A DNA stretch of 64,000 bases. Source: Neltuma alba (Eukaryota > Streptophyta > Magnoliopsida > Fabales > Fabaceae). Below the pieces are notes generated by a model, which saw only the letters and a list, made by a program, of their open reading frames with translations, was not told where the DNA came from and did not search any database. Shown here one piece after another: positions 11,663 to 24,652 of the stretch. Position 1 is the stretch's first letter; each line of letters starts with the position of its first letter. Location of the stretch: NCBI RefSeq assembly GCF_004799145.2, contig NW_021636324.1:124001-188000 (forward strand), written 5' to 3'. A program made the translations under genes and the position numbers.

Positions 11663-14600
11663 ATGAGTGCCTATATTGTTGGTGTCCTTGTTCCTCTCAT
11701 AGTTACCATACTATTCCGGAATTCCAGGAATGTGAAAAAACGTGGTGTTCCCCGCCGATGTTGGTGGTGAACCTGGGTTTGCAATTCGGAATCATCGGTT
11801 TCCTTCCCCGGTCAGTACGGCATGGAAGGGTGTAACAACTCTTGCAGACCTTTTTGAGCTCGCTTGTAAGCAGCATCGAGACAGGTTTTTGCTTGGGACC
11901 CGCACTTTGATCTCGAGGGAGGTTGAAATAACTGATGATGGAAGGTCTTTTGAGAAGCTGTCCTTGGGAGACTATGAATGGTTGACATATGGGAAAACGT
12001 TCGAGGCTGTCTGTAACTTTGCCTCTGGTCTAGCAAAAATTGGGCATGTGAAGGAAGAACGAGCCGCAATCTTTGCTGACACAAGGGAAGAATGGTTTAT
12101 TGCATTACAGGTGTTTGTCTTAACCACTCACTAACGGCTGACTCTCTTCCCCTTATATCTTCCGTTTTACTCTCAATGAGTACATTTTGAGTTGTCTGGA
12201 AATTGCGATCCAGCGGACGTGTTATCAGTTTAGTATGTTCCTAGTCTATGAAGTTAGAAGTATGGTTACTTGAAAAAGGGAGTGGCAACATTTGACGCTA
12301 AATGACAACGCCTCAGATTTTTTCCCATTTCTGTGTTCCGTATCTATGTCCATGCTTTCCTAGATTGTTATCTACTGCTGATTTATTTTTCGCTAAGATA
12401 TGGGTGATCTTTTCTTCTTTTGTTCTTTCAGGGTTGCTTTAGACGCAATGTTACTGTTGTGACTATATATGCATCACTGGGAGATGAAGCTTTATGTCAT
12501 TCGTTAAATGAGGTATACTCTCTATGTCTCTTGAATTTTTGCATTTATGAATTATCAATTCTTATCTTCCTTGAAGGATAGTGTCACCCTCCTCATACTC
12601 CGTCCGCCATTCTGTCAAAGATGATCAAGCCTTATATAAGTATTCAGTACTTTCTTGGCATATCGATGTTAGTTCGTGGGCATCACTTTCGTGGCACCTC
12701 TGGTGACATTTTTTCTCTTCTGACTAGCTATGAAGTGAATATATTATTTTTATAATATAAAAAGAAAAAATTAAGGGGGAACTTTTATGTAACTTTCCCA
12801 TATCTTCCAATGAGATCCTTGATTTTAGTCCCGCTCTCTTTTCCTTCCTTTTCTTTCTTCTCCCCTTGCTTGTAAATCCAATCATCGCCCAACTACTTAA
12901 ATGAAAATTTCTGCAATTTAAATTTCGGTTACCTGCCAATATTCTGTTTTGCGTAGTTGCCTATTTAGCTTGTAGCTTGTTCTTGGTATGGCTATTTAAC
13001 TTCTAGAAATCTTTCATGGTCCGAGTGTGGTGTGGACCATTGGACTTCGCACATGTTCATGGTCATTTTAGTTCCTGAGTTTATGTGATGAGATTACAAA
13101 TCTTTGCCAGACTGAGGTTACGACTGTAATTTGTGGGCAAAAAGAACTGAAGAAGTTGGTACACATAAGTGGACAACTTGACACCGTTAAACGTGTCATA
13201 TGCATGGATGATGATATCCCCCCTGACACCTCATCTGTTGAGCATGGCTGGACAATCACTTCCTTTGCCAATGTTGAGAGACTCGGTAGAGAAAATCCTG
13301 TTGATGCTGATTTACCTCTTCCGGCAGATGTTGCAGTTATAATGTACACCAGTGGAAGTACGGGATTGCCCAAGGTTAGGAGTACTTTTGAACTAAGTGT
13401 TTCTTCCTATCTTTTCTTTCCTCCCCTTCAGCTATATTGGGAATCCTAAATATTAATCTTGATAAGGTCATAGCCTGGTCTACTGTGTTTCCTTTGATTA
13501 TCAAATGTATGTTAGAAGAAATATTACTATTGACAATTGAAATGTACTTAGTTTCTGTCATAGCCTGGTCTACTGTGTTTCCTTTGATTATCAAATGTAT
13601 GTTAGAAGAAATATTACTATTGACAATTGAAATGTACTTAGTTTCTTGTATTATCATTATTATTTTCTTTACTTTATTCTTTTATTATTTGTTATAGGGA
13701 GTGATGATGACACATGGTAATGTCTTGGCAACAGTCTCTGCTGTCATGACAATTGTTCCTGACCTTGGGAAAAAGGATGTTTACCTGGCATACTTACCAA
13801 TGGCCCATATTCTTGAATTAGCGGCTGAGGTATGAGCTGCAATTATCTATACCATCAAGGGGATTGAATAAATATCTCCATTTGTGAGGCATTCTTTTTT
13901 CTTTTTTCTTTTTTCAAAAGCTCCTTTTCTCTACGGCATTTCATAACAAAATTTACTGCTTGTTTCAGAATTTGATTGCAGCTGTTGGAAGTGCCATAGG
14001 ATATGGATCTCCTTTGACTCTAACTGATACATCAAGCAAGATAAAAAGGGGAACGAAGGGGGATGCCACTGTATTGATGCCAACTTTAATGGCAGCTGTA
14101 CCAGCTATTCTTGATCGTGTTCGTGATGGAGTGCTCAAGAAGGTACTATGAGTTTTGGAATTTGAATACATGCTTGCATATAATACATCAACTGTACTGT
14201 GCATGTGTTTCTGGGCTTATCCCTGAAACCCTCCTTTTATATCTCAGTCAGTAACCAAGGCTAAGCTTCACAATGCAGGTAAATGCAACAGGAGGATTGT
14301 CCAAGAAAATGTTTGATTTAGCCTATTCTCGCAGGTTGAATTCAATTAATGGTAGCTGGTTTGGAGCTTGGGGCTTGGAAAAGGCTCTCTGGGATGGTTT
14401 AGTGTTCAATAAGGTCAGAGCAATCCTGGGGGGTCGTATCCGTTTTATACTCTCTGGCGGGGCTCCCCTTTCAAGTGATACCCAAAGATTCATCAATATT
14501 TGTCTTGGGTCAGTACTGCCTGACTGTGACAAATCTAATTGAAATGACTGCTTAGTAACAATTTTTATTTTATTTAAGAATTAAGAGTGACTTAAGAATT

Positions 14601-16747
14601 CCACACTGGTTGTTCCGTTCAACTCTGGATGATGATTTAAGTTTTCATTAGTGCAATTGCAAACAAGGACAGATGCCTCACACGCTCATCTTGTACAGTT
14701 GAGATATTGCAGTACGACCTGGAGGCAATGAGATAGGATGCATGCTACTAAAAGTTCAAAGGCAATACCCCCCCCCCCCGCCCCAGCCATGCCCAAAAAA
14801 AAAAAAAGACTCACACACAAGGCTATTCCACCCGTAAATAATATGCCACAATTTAGCTAGATCTGATGTCAAAAATTAATTAAAAATCTCCCGTGGATCT
14901 CATTTTTTTATGTACTATATTTGTCATGGTTAATATGGCTCGCCAAAGGAAATAGAACTAGATTCAATCTTGTGCTCTTTTCTTCTTTGGCTTTGGCCCT
15001 CCCTTTATTGTTTCCTCTGTCAATCTTTTATTGGATTGCATTTCTCCAGTGCTCCGATTGGTCAAGGATATGGTCTCACAGAAACTTGTGCTGGTGGGAC
15101 ATTCTCTGATTTTGATGATACATCGGTTGGTCGTGTGGGACCACCTCTTCCTTGCTCTTTTATCAAGGTAATTATATACTAGAAGGCGTATGGAGCAGTG
15201 GGATTGGATGTAAATAATGCAAAGCAACCATTCAATATGGTCTTCTATATGTTGTTTCATGTCATTTTCAGTGAGAATACTGTTGGTTGATATTCATCTT
15301 CATGGTAAATTTGTTCCAAATTTATCAGTCTTAACTTTAGATTTTATGTCTTATTTGGGATCATTATTGATTCATCACTTATGACACTAAGATATAAGAG
15401 GGTTGTGTGTGTGTGTGTGTGTGTTTTTTTTTTCTTTTGTTGGGGGAAAGGAGGGGTTGTTCAATGAGAGGATTCAAGACTAAGTTGTGAGCTTTTAAGC
15501 TATTATTATCTTGTAATGGTAGTTTACTTTTTGTACTGCATTTCGAAATATTATTCTATGTTAACGTTAAATTTTCTCTATTCAGCTAATCAATTGGCCT
15601 GATGGTGGATATTTGACTGATGATTTACCAATGCCCCGTGGTGAAATTGTGATTGGTGGTCCAAATGTCACTCTTGGATACTTCAAAAATGAAGAAAAGA
15701 CACGAGAGTCTTACAAGGTATGATGCCAATTTCTTCTTTCATTTTGCTTGGGGATGAGAAAGGATGAATTATCACTGTTCTTTAGTTTTCCACCATTGCT
15801 GAAATCATTCTGCTTAGTAAAGTTATTCATTTCTCATAAGGTGTATTTACTTTTATATCTTCTATTCTTTTGTTGTAAAGGTTGATGAAAGAGGAATGAG
15901 ATGGTTCTACACTGGTGACATAGGGAGGTTCCATCCAGACGGTTGCCTTGAGATTATTGATCGTAAAAAGGACATAGTTAAACTCCAGCATGGTGAATAT
16001 GTCTCCCTAGGAAAGGTATGGCAACTGGTTGGGGAAATGCACTATTTTCAAATATTTCCCTCGTGACTTTTTTTTTTTTTTTCAAAAAAAACTTGCAGGT
16101 TGAGGCAGCTCTTAGTGTCAGCCCCTACGTAGACAATATTATGTTGTATGTTGATCCTTTTCACAGTTACTGTGTGGCACTTGTCGTGGCTTCTCAGTCT
16201 GCAGTGGAAGAATGGGTTTCAAGGCAAGGCATTGCTTATTCTGATTTCTCGGAATTGTGCAGGAAAGAAGAAACTGTTCGGGAAGTAGAAGCATCCCTTG
16301 TAAAGGTATATATATTCTTGTCAAACTCCTCTTAACTACTGACAGTCATGATATTTGGGGATTGAACTTCTTAACTTTTGAAAGATATATCTAGTCGGGA
16401 ATATAGTTGTGTTCTGACGATCACATGAGAATGATCCAACTGATTTACTTTGATCTTGGAAATTGAAATCTGTCGCTTCCATGGCTCCTTAGAAACAAGT
16501 GGGTTGCCTATTTAAAAAAGAAAAATGGTGATAAAAGCCCTTTCTTCTTTTTAATGATGAATATGAAACAAAATTGCAGGAAGCTAAGAAGGCTCGCTTG
16601 GAGAAATTTGAAATTCCTAGAAAAATTAGGCTGCTTTCAGACCCCTGGACTCCTGAATCTGGCCTAGTGACTGCAGCTCTCAAGATCAAAAGAGAAGCCA
16701 TCAGAAAAGCCTTCGCTGAGGAACTGGAGAAATTATATTCTTCATGA
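11663..16747 (+). CDS. Long-chain acyl-CoA synthetase, LACS9-like, with a one-base frameshift in exon 1
   Basis: The enzyme activates long-chain fatty acids to acyl-CoA using ATP; LACS9 acts at the plastid envelope and exports fatty acids to the ER. Exons: 11663-12110, 12432-12512, 13111-13374, 13698-13829, 13969-14142, 14279-14508, 15050-15167, 15586-15717, 15881-16015, 16099-16305 and 16580-16747. Visible motifs are the ATP/AMP signature YTSGSTGLPKGVM across exons 3-4, GYGLTETCAG, the YTGDIGRFHPDGCLEIIDRK motif and the C-terminal lysine region ESGLVTAALKIKR. The expected length is about 695 residues, matching LACS9. The start MSAYIVGVLVPLIVTIL is a typical hydrophobic anchor. From that ATG the frame runs into a stop soon after the CCCC at 11750-11753; three Cs would join it to the rest of the family-like protein. 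No other in-frame ATG precedes the downstream frame. It is either an inactivating mutation or a homopolymer error. Confidence 0.9.
13467..13646 (+). repeat. Perfect 90-bp tandem duplication in a LACS intron
   Basis: 13467-13556 and 13557-13646 are identical as read. The duplication lies in the intron between exons 13111-13374 and 13698-13829 and ends about 50 bases before the acceptor. It does not touch coding sequence. Confidence 0.95.
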
Positions 16748-18383
16748 GCTGGCGAAGTTATACTCTTCATTCCAATGAGCTGATCTTTTTGGTTTTATCT
16801 TAATTCCTCCCCTTCCTTTTCTTCGAAGGGGAGGGGTGATAGTGGCAGGAGCAGGGAAGAAGGTTTTGTATCCCTTCTTTTTGACTTACCTTTGTCACTC
16901 GTAGAGGTTCATCAGAGAATTTGCTTGCATACATATGACTCTTGTTTCCATCTCAAGTTTACTTGGTCGAATTAAAACCAACAATTTGGTACAACAAATG
17001 TTAAACTCAGTTTTAGCTCTCAAAAATTATCAAGCTGACAAATTTTTTTTTTCTGACCTTTTAGGAAAAAAATTTTAGAAGTTAACTCGTACGTTCGCAA
17101 AATTTTAAAATTAAACGAGTCTTGCTTAATTGCATTTGCGGGTTGTTTTTTAACCCCAAAAAAAAAAGAAACTCAAACAAAAGAAGCCACCCGTGATAAA
17201 ATAATTAAAATAATTACGAGAAGAAACAGAAAAAACGTTACAAAGAGGGCAAATATGAATATGCGAGTACCATTTGCATGTGCATGCCGGTGTGAAGGGG
17301 GCAGTCCGGTTAAGCTGCCCTTTTATTTGTGCATTTTACAGAATGAAGGGGGAGTCGCAAATGTTGACCTTATCCCCTAGTCATTCATGCCAAAAATATT
17401 TGTATTCACTTCAATATATTGTCATCTATGCATACACGCATGCATATGTGACGGGGTCTAATATAAAAGAAACCAACTAAACGCGTGGGATTTATTACGA
17501 TTGACCCCGTGCACAACTGCTTTGATTTTGATACACTCCTTCACCCTTCATTCATTTCCCAAGACCTCCTTTTGTCAACCCCATCACTAACTTATTGACT
17601 ATTGTCCTCCTTGCATCTGCATCTTGCCACACAGAGACGCTGCATTTTCTCAAAGCCTGACGTATTTCAATTTTTATTTTTATTCATTATAAATACTCAG
17701 CATTCCTACACTAGCTCAGTGACAATGGGCACATGTTATAGAATTAAAAGTAGTAGTGAAGTACCGATATACTTATACAGCTTATAAGTAAGCCCAATCC
17801 AAATTAACTTTCAATATTCACAGCTTCAATTTATTAATTTTAATTTAAATTTCAAACTCCAAATCACAGCATAAGATCATCGCTAGTTGCGGAGCGAAAT
17901 ATGTCATCGTGACTAACAACCAAAAGGGTAAAAGATGAACAGAAAAAACTCTCAAACAAAACCAGTCAGTTACAATACCATCTTTTTTATTTATCTAACT
18001 AAGAATCTCAACATTACAATTTTTTTTAATTATAAAAATAAAGGTATTCTTGGACCCTGTCTAAGCTGAGTTTTATCGAGCAATTTTAAACGCGCACTTG
18101 ACTCAAAATGAAAGATCATATTTTTAGAATATCTGAAAAATGAAACCCAAAATGTTATCTCCTCCGACATGACCATTTTGCATTTTGCTCGTATTGTCAT
18201 ATTTGGTGGGTCCTGCTCATGATCTTGCATCTGGTTTCCCACCATATATATTTTCAAGAATAAATTCCTTCCTTTTTCTAGCTCATATCCCAGAGTTGGG
18301 TTTTCCTTTTTCCCTTGACATCCTTCTCCTTCTTCCTCCTCCTCTTCCTCTTCACCCTGTTCTCTTCTTCTGCAAACCATATC
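16748..18383. other. LACS 3' region and intergenic DNA
   Basis: The first few hundred bases should be the LACS 3' untranslated region. The remainder is AT-rich and holds no frame with recognisable similarity. The last 60 bases before 18384 are CT-rich, like a plant 5' leader. Confidence 0.4.
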
Positions 18384-19736
18384 ATGAACAAAAATGGACA
18401 CAAAGATGAAAAGTCATGCTGCTACTTCCACCCCAGACAGGTAGTTGTTGGGGTTTGTCCCTTATGTTTAAACGAGAGGCTTCTCGTATTGGCTACCAAA
18501 CAGAACCTTAATCCCTCTATCTCCACGAGCAAGCTTCAAACTTCCTCACACAGAAAGCCGCAAGCTTCTTCTATTCACAAGATCTTTGCTTTCGGGTCTC
18601 TGTTCAGCCGTCCAGATTCCCAGCACTGGAAATCTCAGACCTATCAGTATGATGATTCCTCTCCTAGCCCAGAAGGTGATCCTTTATCTTACACTAATCT
18701 TTGTTTTTATTACCGATTTTTTTCTAAGAGAAAAATGTCCATCATGGTGTTCCTGCAATCGCTTCCATCGTTATTAGAGGAGAATTAACGTGGTGCGCAT
18801 GTGCGCGCGTGTCTTTATGTGCAAGATTAGATTGTTGTGTTGATGACAGTATTAAGGTCAAAAAATGCGTAGTTGCTAAGATAGGATTGGTAAGACAGAC
18901 AAGAAATGAAGGTTTTCCTTTCATTCATTCTTTGTCTGTTTGGCGTGGCGTGCGAGTTTCAGATGCCAAGACCATTATGGTGCTCAACTGATCGTATATC
19001 TTGTAGGATCATGGATATTGTGGGGAATTAGGGCACAGAAATATCTTATTAATTTATTCAGTTATTCAATATATCTACCTGATTTATATGTTCTTCTGTC
19101 TAATCTTCCTGATCAACGGAGTTTAAAGTCCAAATAAGCCCATTTTTTATTTTATCTTTTGGCCAGACTTTGGACAAGTGGGTGTGTATTGCCTTGCTCA
19201 AGTTCAAATCAATAGAGTTAAGATATCAATGGAGCACATTTTATATCATCTTCTATACACCTAACACGAACAGTGTGGTTAGGTGCAACTATCCTGCTTG
19301 ATTTAAAGTCTAAACCAAAAAGCAGATCCATCCAATTGACTCCTCTGTTAACTTCACTTCTTTGTTTCTCTCATCTCTGTCAATTTTTATTTGTTTCTTT
19401 TTGCTTCTTGGTACCCACAATGACATTCAAAAATTTGCTTTTGCAGAGTCGTTCATATCAATCAAATTCGAAAAGAATGGGATGGCCTCTTGGGAAAAGA
19501 ACAGTACTACAACCACCACCACTACAGAGTCTAAAAACAAGGTGCCCTTAGAGACCACAAGGAGCGTAATAGAGCATGGGAAGTCACGTGACACGCTTAG
19601 GTGGCGAAGGAAGATAGGCCACATCTTCCATCTCATGAGATGGAAGAGACCCACAAAAAGCAGCGTGGAGGGTGCGAAGAAGGTGAGAAAAGGTTGGATG
19701 AGGACTTCGCTAACAAAGAGAAGGACCATGGAATAA
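18384..19736 (+). CDS. Small plant protein with a Cys motif, function unknown
   Basis: Two exons, 18384-18675 and 19447-19736, join in frame (GAA G|AG) to give about 193 residues. The N-terminus carries CCYFHPRQVVVGVCPLCLNE, a short Cys/His motif (Cys-Cys, His, then CPLC) that could bind a metal. The middle has a Ser-rich stretch, then ESFISIKFEKNGMASWEKN. The C-terminus is strongly basic (MRWKRPTKSS, GWMRTSLTKRRTM). I recall similar uncharacterised proteins across flowering plants, but give no function. ATG 18384 is chosen because the Cys motif follows directly; the open frame extends upstream only through CT-rich leader-like sequence without an ATG. Confidence 0.75.
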
Positions 19737-21042
19737 AAGAAAAAGAAACACTGCCTGAAAGCCCTTTTCTTCTGCACTACACCTCCATTTGTGGGGCAGG
19801 CCCAATTAAGTGTGACTGTAAAGTTATAAAGATACTGTTCACAATATGGTAGAGTCAACATAGCTTTATCGCTCGCTCAAAAGTGCGCTTTGGTTCGCAA
19901 AAAAAAGAAGCTTTTATATGCTTTGGGTACTTTGTAATTCTTTTCTTCTCTTTTCTCCCATTGTTGTAGACAGTACAGGCTGTAAAATAGGTGTTGAAAT
20001 TGCTTTGGCTTTAAGGTTTATACTTCAAAATAAGATAACAAGGCATTTTGAGCATTCCTTTGCCTATTGACGAGCACTGCCAAATCACCCGATATTTGGT
20101 GCCCCTGATGGGAAACAAACAAGGAAGGATACAGGAACAGGACTTGTCTTGTAGTTGTCTTAGTGCGAGAATGTCCAGATTTCAAATATCACTCGAGTGG
20201 AATGGGTTATAGTCTAAAGATGAATCGCTAATCAATTCAATGATGATGATGATGAATCAAAACTATGCTGTTGGCACGTGCAACGCACAGAGCATGGGTG
20301 TGTGTGACGAATATCTATACACAGGACCTTTAATGGCGTCGTCCCGCCCACTAGGCCCATTGGCAACAACAGGGAGAGGACCACGGCCAAAGAGAAAAGA
20401 TTATTCGGAGCAGACGAAAACGACAAGACATAGCCGAATCTCCACCCAACTAATATCAACAACTGTATCAGAAGAGGGACATGCAGATGCAGCAACCGTG
20501 TCATCGTCTGCGTCATATGGCAATTTATATATATATATTCATTATTGCACATTCTCTGTGCAAGAAGAGGGTATGTGACCAATCAAGAATGTGATCATGT
20601 TTAGATATATATGTACATCAGCCTTCACGTTTAATGCAAAAATCTCTGGTTCGCTGTATCTGTCTTTTATTGGTTGAGAGAGAGAGAGAGATAGATTGTC
20701 CGTTGCTCAAAAGCCTGCATGTGCTCCTCCCGTCCGGGATAGCATTGTGGAGGGCATTACACAGGAAAAAGCAGATGTGATTGGAATAGAGAGAAAGAGC
20801 CAAGTGAGGACCCTTAAAGGCTACCCTATCCTATCCTATCCTTAGTCAACACAGCCTTTGAGTGTCGCTTTATTTTTTTGTTCCTCAAGCTAGCCTCAGC
20901 GGAAAGGTGAAGTTATCCATCACCATATATCTCTGTTTCAGCCTAATAAAATATTAATAATGCAGATTAACACCGCCCGAATCCTAATGGCTACCTAAGT
21001 TAGCTAGGGGCCCAACTGGCTAACCTATTCCCATGCATAATA

Positions 21043-21284
21043 CTCCTCCGGTCCTTAATATAAGACTCATTTATCTAATTGATTGATTAGTAGGTAAGTT
21101 AGTTATAAGAAATACACTTTCCTAAAATACCATAATCATATTTCTTAATACCTCATCTTTCTCTTCTACTTGATTATGGTTGAAAGGGTATCCATAGGGT
21201 AATTTAGAGATAATTGATATATGATGGGTCTTATATTTAGGACCAAAACTCACCAATTGGGTCCTATATTAAGGACCGGAGTAG
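21043..21284. mobile_element. Stowaway-like MITE, about 242 bp
   Basis: The left end reads CTCCTCCGGTCCTTAATATA and the right end is its near complement (TATATTAAGGACCGGAG). TA lies on both sides (21041-21042 and 21285-21286). The interior resembles the copy near 36.0-36.2 kb, so the two belong to one subfamily. Confidence 0.8.
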
Positions 21285-21778
21285 TACTGCTTTATTTCGC
21301 TAACTTCCTTTCTAGTTTCTACTTTCTATATCATTACAAACTAGAAAAAGTATGATTTATTTCTTCTTCGTTTTCCACTCAGTATATTATCATCTCACCT
21401 GACTCGTCCAAATGGGTTTTAACTCTGCAGTTTCTCTTCTTTCTTTTTTTTCACCTTTTCTGCTTTTCATTAGAAAATGCATAACATACTCGTTCATAAA
21501 AAGCCATGCACCGAAAGTTTCGTAACATCCGAAGTTCATGTCTGGCATCATTAACTATTGTTCTGGGAGAAGACAGAAAAATTTACACAAAACCCCTGCT
21601 GATCTTATTCTCTCACCTCTCAGGAGAAATTTCAGGTGTTAATAAACCGTCGAGACCGCCACAATATTTTTTCTTAATCACTTTATTTACGTCCGTCAAT
21701 TCATTCCTATTTAACCTCTTATTGGTCTGCCCACATCCAGATCCCAACATGCAATGCCAGGCAAACTATATGTATGTA

Positions 21779-21812
<34 letters not shown>

Positions 21813-23056
21813 GCCACATAAACCCCAACTTCATCGAAGAAATTAAAATTGCATCTCTTTTCCTCGGTCACCCAAATCAGTCTAATTTGCAGGAATAATC
21901 AGGATTATTTCGAAGCAGATAATTGAATGGAGATGAATGACACTTGCTCCAATATTTCGAATTCGAAGCAGAATTACAGTGAGCGAGTGTGGGGTTTTCA
22001 AAGAGACTTGCATGCTGTTGGCCCGAAAACCGGGGGGGGGGGGAACAAGAGACTTGCATGCTGTGTGTGGGTGGACAGTAAACATTTCTCAAATTGTGGA
22101 TGACTTGGACACAGTGCAGCAAGAAGACACGCTATGAGGGTTCGGATTTTGCTGCTCAGCCCAAAAGATGAGACGGTTCATCATCCGCTATTGGGTTTTG
22201 TATCTATGGATAAGAACCGGACTTCCGAATTTTTTAACGTCCACCAAATGACATGACTTGTGTATTTGTTTTGCTATGATATAATTAGTTGGAGCCCAGA
22301 GAACCACACCCGATGAGGTGCTCTGGATCCCGAATAAGTCCAGGCCAACTCTATTTTAACAAGTGCAGATTGAAAGGTCAGTATGTTATGGACAAAGATT
22401 CCGTGAAGGAATGATGATCTCTGGTAGCAAAAGACCACATATTTGTTCCGAGTGGTTATGCTTAATGGAAGCCTGAATTGGTTGCCCGGCTAGTGACATT
22501 AGACAGCAGAAGACAAACTCGCAGTTCCGAGTCCTTCCGCTAGTTGCTTTGTCTTCTGTGGTTCTAAACACTTCCCCCTTTTGATTTTTCCTTCGTCAAC
22601 GTACTTTTCTTTCTGAAGCCGGTCGACCGGCTAGAAATTTTCGTCTCCCTTATTTTCTACCCTTAAAACCCTCTCCCAAAACGAAGAAGAATATGATGAA
22701 GAGAGAGTAGATTGAACCATCACTGGACACCCATCTGAGAAGAAGAAAAGGCGGAATAGGTTCTGATAAGATGAGCATCTCTGTTGAAAGCCGTTTGTGT
22801 TTGGTTCCATAAAAAATAAAAATAAAAAGAGAAAGGGAGGGATTTTAATGGTAGGAGAAGGAGAAGAAGAATTTTTAATAGAAGGGAGGAAAGGGAAAAG
22901 ATGTTAATGTTATCTTGTTTGATTTAGAAATGGAAAGGAGGAGGGAAATTTTTACGTGAACAATTTTATCCTTATGTTATCTTAAGTTATTTTTTTAAAT
23001 TTTATAAGATGCTTAACAAAGTATAATGATGTATAAAATCTAATTAATACTTAATA

Positions 23057-23314
23057 CTCTTCCGGTCCTTATTATAAGACCCAATTTGACTTTTTATTTG
23101 GTCCTAATTATAAGACCCAATCCATTTTCTCTTTTATATTTATGTATTTTTTTCCAAGATAATCCTTCTAATAATGATAGTTTTAGCCAATATACTTAAT
23201 TAGCAAGGATATTTTAGGAATAACAATACTTATTTATTATAAATAACCAACTTAACTTACTTCTTTAATCTCCTCAAATAAGTCAATTGGGTCTTATAAT
23301 TAGGACCGGAGGAG
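23057..23314. mobile_element. Stowaway-like MITE, about 258 bp
   Basis: The left end reads CTCTTCCGGTCCTTATTATA and the right end TATAATTAGGACCGGAGGAG. TA duplications lie at 23055-23056 and 23315-23316. There is no coding capacity. Confidence 0.8.
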
Positions 23315-24059
23315 TATATATAAATTATAGCTGTTGGCAAAAAATATATATAAATTATAGTTATACTTGTACGTGTAATTATACTTTATAATTGTATTAT
23401 AACATACATAATAATACTAAGTAATATTATTATCATCATCATCAAAAGCAAAGCAACAGGTAAAAGAGGATGTTGAAGTTGTTAAGGGTAGACTTGAAAT
23501 GTTAAAACAATAGTATGGATAATATTGTCAAGTTAGGACAGATTTTTTTTTTTCATTCCCCCCAAAAAAAATTCCATTTTTGGAGGGAAAGGGGAAGAGG
23601 GGAGGGGAGCAGAAAGAGAGGAAAGAATTTCCCTCCCCTCCCCTCTAATTTATTGAACCAAATAAAATTTATTCACCTCCTACCCCCGCGCCTCCTCTCA
23701 TAAAACCTCCAGCCAAACACTACGTTAGTGGGGATGAGCGACGAAGAGGAGCTGATAGGCGATAGCATCCCCAAAATGACTGAAGAAGGTGTTCGGTGTT
23801 CCCCGTCTAAACGACGCAGTTTTAGGGCGGCTGAAAGACATGTCCGTGTTCTTGGGCCAACGGATGAAAGAAATCTTCAAACAAGGCAAAAATGAATGCT
23901 AGCCCAAGAAAAAGAAACAGTGGGCAATATGAACCTGTAGCTAGGGTTCAAGTCTTTTTAAGGATCACGTTGGCCCTCGAGAAAAGATCTGTTTAGTGAC
24001 TGTGTTTAGCGTCAATACAAAATGATCAAATATCTTAATATCTAAACACTGATAAAATA

Positions 24060-24139
24060 CTCTCCGATCTTAAATATAAGACTCTTTTTATAGTATAATT
24101 TATGTTACAAAAAAAATTTTATATTTAAGATCCGAGAAG
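24060..24139. mobile_element. Very short Stowaway-like MITE, about 80 bp
   Basis: The left arm CTCTCCGATCTTAAATATAA pairs with the right arm TTATATTTAAGATCCGAGAAG, leaving a loop of about 30 bases. TA lies on both sides. It looks like a deletion derivative of the same family and would form a strong hairpin. Confidence 0.7.
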
Positions 24140-24652
24140 TATATTTTATGAAATATCACTCTCTCCGTTTTTCCGTAGTGTTTTTTGTGAAAACCATTGA
24201 TTGAAAATCTTAAACCTGAAGTATTAAAAATCATACTAGATGGCGAAATACTGAAACTAGTTTCGTATGAATGTAATATAATATCGAAGGTCACGGGGTT
24301 CGCTTCCCCATCGTGGGGTCCACTTGACTTCAGTTTGGGCTCTCGGATCCTCATTTTCATCCTAATCCTACACATGACCTGGCCTCCCAAAAGCATGACA
24401 CGTGATGCATCCCACAGTTACCGCAGCAAAATCACACCAACGCCACACACGCTACGACTGTGAAACGAAACTGTCGAAAACTAGAATTCCAGACCTCAAA
24501 GTTGAACTCATGGCCGTCTCGCTGCAATTTTTCATGGAATGTTCCGGACAAGATTAGGAAAAAAGGGATATACAACTGATGTTTTACAGAAATCCAATTC
24601 ACTGATTTTAGAGGACGAACAAAGATTCATAAAGTACAACTTTCGTCACCCT

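Larger units (their letters stand above)
19737..24652. other. Long intergenic region with MITEs and simple repeats
   Basis: No coding gene is supported. Three Stowaway-like MITEs are listed separately. Simple repeats include a TA run near 21787-21811, an ATG run near 20240 and a G run near 22030. About 22795-23730 has CT/GA-rich arms and GTGTTTGG-like ends that may be an older degenerate transposon with the MITE at 23057 nested in it, but no target duplication was found. Confidence 0.45.

Noticed and set aside
18315..18383. N-terminal extension of the Cys-motif protein that looks like a signal peptide
   Set aside because: The extension has no ATG start and comes from CT-rich leader sequence, which always reads as Phe/Leu/Ser. 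ATG 18384 precedes the conserved Cys motif.
19427..19861. Minus-strand open frame of 144 codons
   Set aside because: It is the antisense shadow of the second exon of the Cys-motif gene, with poly-Val from an antisense ACC run.
22795..23730. Possible larger transposon with GTGTTTGG ends around the MITE at 23057
   Set aside because: The ends are only loosely complementary and no target duplication could be found.
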